Positions 59,667 to 64,000 of a DNA stretch of 64,000 bases are shown here, piece by piece. Source of the stretch: Bigelowiella natans CCMP2755 (Eukaryota > Cercozoa > Chlorarachniophyceae). The translations under genes were made by a program, and so were the position numbers. The notes beneath the pieces are model-generated. The model was not told where the DNA came from. It saw nothing but the letters and a program-made list of their open reading frames with translations, and made no database searches. The stretch is from the NCBI GenBank assembly GCA_000320545.1, contig ADNK01000979.1:33501-97500 (forward strand), given 5' to 3'. Numbering within the stretch: position 1 is the stretch's first letter; every line of letters starts with the position of its first letter.

Positions 59667-60500
59667 TTAGTCACGAGCAGTTTGCTGCGAATATGTAGCG
59701 TACGATGAAATTCATTCGAGTACGAACAAATGGAAAGATGCAGCGGCCGTTTCTAGATGATTCATATCGCTTTCACATCTCCTGCTTGCCCCCATTTCAG
59801 CCTTAGATCTGTTAACTTATCTGTGCTATTCAATTCGTGCGCGTGCTAGTGTTCGGTGTGCTGATCTGCACGAAGCTGTGTTACCGTTGTTTGCATGTAG
59901 CTCTAGCTAGCTAGAGCTAGAACCATCATCAACATAGCACTTTAGCACTGCATGTTGACTTGAAAAGCTGCTGCGTGGAAGAGACAGCAGAGGAAAGTAC
60001 ACATTTATACATATCTTTCCTCTGTGTCTCGGACCTGCAGCATGCGCAATGATGCATCGCTTGGCCTAAAGAAAGCATGTGACATTTGCTTGCGCTTTAG
60101 CGGCGTGCTGGCGCTAACGAACAGCCTAGGCAAACCTCATTCCGAACCAAATGAAAATGTGATGCCGCATAGAAGTATTTCGAAATGTGGAAGCCTAACG
60201 CATACATTGTTATAGCATCCATCTAGTACACTACATCTAGACAAACGCCTTACGTCTGGCAACTGTCAAGCACAATGGTTGGTTTTCCGCATGTAGGGTC
60301 GTTCCTCTGCTTCTTAATGTTGCGTCGTCGCTCTTTGTGTCCTCTCTCCATTCCAGTAGCAGCATCAGCAGCATACGGATCGCATATATTTATTCGAACA
60401 TCTAATATAGCAGACACACAATGCTTAGGTAAATAATCATCATGGCATGAAGTTCACTGAACAAAAAGTTTGTTGTGCTCTCATCCCAACCCCCCCCCCC
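59667..60500. other. CATG/CTAG-rich convergent-junction island 8
   Basis: Between the Rad60-like stop and the LeuRS 3' region. It holds a perfect 22-bp palindrome at 59898-59919 built on CTAGCTAG, TCTAGATGA at 59753, and CATCTAG at 60221 and 60234. There are several GCATG words. No gene seen. Confidence 0.55.
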
Positions 60501-60701
60501 CCCTTGATTTACCTTCTAAATTTAGTGATGCGAGGAGATATTCACGATTTTGCTCTATCAAATGGCAGTCCAACCTTCCCAGCCAATAACAAATAACGTT
60601 CAGAACAACAAAATCCCAGTGCAATATATCATTTATTAGGTAGCACCGTAGAACGTCGTCGAGTTGTCATTACATGTAATGATGCCATGTTTACTACTCA
60701 C

Positions 60702-61057
60702 CCTCAAAGCACCGCCGTCTCCAGATTCAACCCTGCCGCGGATATAAGCTGCAATTTGTAATATTTCCTTGACCTGATGGAGAGGATGATGAGTGGGTAG
60801 CGTGGTCGATTTTTGATGGGCATAGACGCATTATCTAATACGAATGCACAATACAAATGCGAACACCTTTGGCCTTAGAAAGGAGTCGGAAAGCACATGC
60901 GACTTGAGCCTTGTCAGGAAGTCAGTCGGAAGCGCTATCATCCTGATTTTTTGTTGTGATGATGATGATGATGATGATGATGTAGTAGTAGTATCAAAAA
61001 GAAGAAAGAGGAGTATGGGGGTTGTGTGATGCATGCCGTTGAATCCTGTAAGTGACA

Positions 61058-61090
<33 letters not shown>

Positions 61091-61812
61091 GTGTGTGTGT
61101 CCCCGTATTTGCATCATGTTGGCAACATAAGAGTGCTCATCATCATACGTTCACGCTACCCGTTCTCTCGCTGAATCGTGTACCGTCGCACCATTTCTAT
61201 CACCTACGAAGATGAAACAAGAAAAAAAAACCACGATTCTTTGGTTTGATCATTGCAGACGAGCACACAAGAATCATCACACCATTTAAACAAAAGAGTG
61301 CGGCGATGTTCGATGCTATGAAAGAAACGATGAACTTACCACACACACACTCTTACACAATACAGGATAGAAGAATAGAAACGGCAAATAAATACTGTAA
61401 ATCTCGCAACGAATTACGCTCCCATGCTACTGCTGCTGCTGCTGCTGCTGCCGGCGACGGTGATGCATGTTATTGTTTCTTTTGTGCCGGCGGATGATGC
61501 CAGATCCAAATCTTATGTAGTCAAATGTACCGTTGTTCTCAGCGGCGCTTCTGTCACTACCACGTCAATCCTCGCTCGAGTAGGAAGATTCAATGGTGAA
61601 TTGGTTGCGTCAGCAGTAGGATCATTGCTGTTTCGATCAGCACGACCTGCCCCTTGCTTCGCCGTCCCCCCATAAAGCTGCTCACGAAAGGAATTAAGGG
61701 CGTTTTGAAGAAAATTGAATCTGCAAAACGAGAGGTGGGGAGGGTTGTGAGAAGAGACAATAGCTCAGGTTGGTTCTCCTAAAATCGATTGATCTCACGG
61801 AATACAACGAGC

Positions 61813-61858
<46 letters not shown>

Positions 61859-63190
61859 TTATACATCAAAATTGAATGTAGCTGGAACTAATCACAAAAC
61901 TACGATGATGAGACAAAAGAATCAATAAATGAAACATCTATTGTTTTGGCCTCTAATTCTGTCGTAGGATACGTCAATCGTCAACATTTTCGTGCACGGT
62001 TTCGATGCGAATTTTGACATTATTGATACTACACACGAATGCGGTGCATTCTTCGTTCATATTACGCGGAGGAGAGAACGGGATCTGGTGCTTTGACTTC
62101 CTGCAAAAAACATAATAAAAACACTTATTTTCGCTGCACAAAGACACAAAGATTGTATTCGAAACAGCGATAATTTTACTCTAACATATATCCATCAACG
62201 CAACCAAAATTCACCACTTATATGAAAATAATAATAAAAGGAACATTAATAACAACAGTAATTATCAGACCTCGAAAAACGTAAGAAAAACACACTAAAA
62301 ACCAGCTGCATAATCATCATACTACCGGCCATTTCCATGTCTCTGAATACGTTTTCGGTGTCGTTCCCTTCTTTTCTACAGCTGTAGCAGGTTTGTTGTC
62401 GCCCCCCCTATCCGCCATGTGTTCGATGATATTCGCATAGATGTGCTCGCAAATGTGAGGGGTTATTGGAGACATCATTAAGACTTGCGTTCTCAGCATT
62501 GCCATCGTAAGATCTACAATATCATGAGAAGAGGGGAGGGTGTTGTTGATGAAACCAATAGTATTACTTCATGATTGATAGGAAAGCATGATGACGAACG
62601 GTGCCCTCCAAAGACGAGAACCCCCATTTTATTGAACCAAAGATATAGTAAAATAGCTTCTTCTTCAACTTTGGTCGTTGATGACATCGTTACCTTCCAA
62701 GGGTTCCACGCCTACAAGCCTACACCAGTTTGCGTATCTGATAAAGGCCATGGATCCTTCGTCAGAGAAAAGCGCTGGTGATGATTTCGGGCTCATCGTC
62801 GTCGCAAAACAAATATTTTGAGTTATCTTCATGTAGCAAATCTGCACGTGGGCTCACTGTTTTGCAGTGCTACAACTGTACAGTGATATGCGGCACGATA
62901 TATTACGTGTCTCTCAGCTTTTGCATATCGAAGAAAGCATACTGCAAGGCCTGCATTATTAGGAACGAGAAGGGTAGTGTTAGAGGGGAAAAGAGTCATC
63001 ATTCAACAACAGCAAAATGCTATTCTGTGGTAGCAAGGGAAGTGTCCTTCAGAAAGTCAAAGCAGTTTGAACGCACATCTCGAAACTGAAGGCGATCATA
63101 GGCTTTCTTCGCCTACATTATATGCAATGCACACATTTTTAACCAAGAATGGGAAAGTGCTGAGAGCGAGCGAGACAGAGAAAGAACAAT

Positions 63191-63234
<44 letters not shown>

Positions 63235-64000
63235 GGGGGGGGGAGAAGAAGAGAGGGGGGAGAGTGATACATACGTTTGTTTTCTATCGTACCGAATACC
63301 TGTTCCACAACCGAACGCATTTCATTTTCAATAGCCATCTCAAACCACCTACGACACATATTCAAATCAAGGCCAGCACATTAGAGGACCCACTCATCAC
63401 CACCACCACTCATCACCACCACTTTAGTGACGTAATCACCAAATTCCATCCGGATCACGGTTCCGAAGCTTTGCTGCAGAAAGAGAATAGGGGGGGAGCA
63501 GGTGACAGTAATATATTAGCAAATCAATCGTTGATAGGAGTGAGATCATCATCGTCAAAACAGTTAATATATTTCTTGATTTGCCCATAAAACTATATAG
63601 AATATTTGCTGCAGCACTACTACTACTACTGCTACTACTACTACTACTACTACTACACTATACTACTTCTTCTACTCCTACCAGTTTTCAGGGCCTCTGC
63701 ATTCACCGCAAGGTTATATAGCTTCAATACGGCCTATACATTGTTGGTTTATTCGTATCATTTCTGTCTCTTACACGCACACGCACACACAGCGCGCGCA
63801 TGAAGTCTTTCATCATCCTTGTGCAACAATCTCCACTAGCTATCATTATACAAAAATTGCCGATGACGATGACGATTTTTCCCAATTATTTATCATTGTT
63901 ACTATTCGATTATGTGCTCAAGAGCCTCAACTCTTTGTAGTACCTTATCCGCTGTATTCTCCGAGAAATTCGCGTCTTCTTCAACGGCATCACCAGCATC
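60702..64000 (-). CDS. LARS1: Cytosolic leucyl-tRNA synthetase, C-terminal part
   Basis: Partial; the 5' part lies beyond the right edge. Supported minus-strand exons: 63348-63300 (WFEMAIENEMRSVVEQ), 63112-63077 (AKKAYDRLQFRD), 62950-62907 (ALQYAFFDMQKLRD), 62513-62326 (VLMMSPITPHICEHIY...ETWKWP), 62100-62066, 61720-61531 (FLQNALNSFREQL...ARIDVVVTEAPLRTT) and 60773-60702 (VKEILQIAAYIRGRV). These follow the anticodon-binding helical domain of class I LeuRS (YKEALK..FYDLQ.ARD, then SPxxPHxCEHI) and the eukaryotic C-terminal extension. The enzyme charges tRNA-Leu in the cytosol. The catalytic HIGH and KMSKS regions are outside the window. The terminal exon and stop were not located. Confidence 0.8.
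61815..61855. repeat. (GA)n microsatellite
   Basis: GA run in a LeuRS intron. Confidence 0.9.
63193..63243. repeat. (GA)n then poly-G tract
   Basis: GA run ending in a run of G, in the LeuRS intron between exons 63348-63300 and 63112-63077. Confidence 0.9.
63606..63665. repeat. (CTA)n trinucleotide repeat
   Basis: Interrupted ACT/CTA repeat near the right edge. It lies in the LeuRS gene body, probably in an intron. Confidence 0.8.

Noticed and set aside
1-64000. CRISPR arrays, rRNA or tRNA genes, bacterial operons.
   Set aside because: No regularly spaced repeats, no recognisable tRNA or rRNA sequence, and intron-rich eukaryotic genes throughout.

Overview
This is nuclear DNA from a eukaryote with many introns and a high microsatellite content, most likely a free-living flagellated protist. 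Genes are split by short GT-AG introns (about 52 to 540 nt). Six genes were rebuilt exon by exon with every splice phase agreeing. Three genes belong to cilium/flagellum families (a kinesin-9-like protein, an IQCH homologue and a BBS12/MKKS-like chaperonin). I cannot name the species from this window.

Layout, with strand: coiled-coil fragment (-, 42-1434); zinc-finger plus longin-like protein (+, 2684-4483); coiled-coil protein (-, 5502-8589); kinesin-like protein (+, 9436-15039); lysine-rich protein (-, 16504-17379); WDR75/Utp17 (-, 17910-21205); single-pass membrane protein (+, 21561-23651); LSM12 (-, 24808-25723); Ulp/SENP SUMO protease (+, 26038-27658); a small gene (-, 28882-34850) broken by a Ty3/Gypsy-type LTR retrotransposon (29345-34823, minus orientation); IQCH (+, 34992-39260); eIF2B-delta (-, 40331-42118); EMC8/9 (+, 42456-43564); a weak acidic-tailed gene (+, about 44.7-45.4 kb); BBS12/MKKS-like chaperonin (+, about 45.76-53.56 kb); CCCH zinc-finger protein (-, 54572-57922); Rad60/NIP45-like protein (+, 58235-59666); and cytosolic leucyl-tRNA synthetase (-, C-terminal part, running off the right edge).

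Neighbours almost always alternate in strand. Divergent pairs share short 5' intervals (often 140-360 bp). Convergent pairs are separated by about 0.6-1.4 kb of DNA rich in CATG, GCATGC, ACATGT, CTAG and TCTAGA words. These islands sit in all seven convergent intervals, in none of the divergent ones, and once between two + strand genes. This is the most unexplained large-scale structure in the window.

Other notable points: a kinesin motor whose P-loop, switch I and switch II are all degenerate; a retroelement with two identical 326-bp LTRs, a 4-bp target duplication, and gag-pro and pol in one frame separated by a single UGA; insertion of that element into about codon 8-9 of a host gene; a chaperonin with degenerate ATPase motifs; and a zinc finger joined to a longin-like domain. 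Housekeeping genes cover ribosome biogenesis (WDR75), translation (eIF2B-delta, LeuRS), ER membrane insertion (EMC8) and SUMO biology (SENP, Rad60-like). They share no single pathway, as is usual for a nuclear locus.
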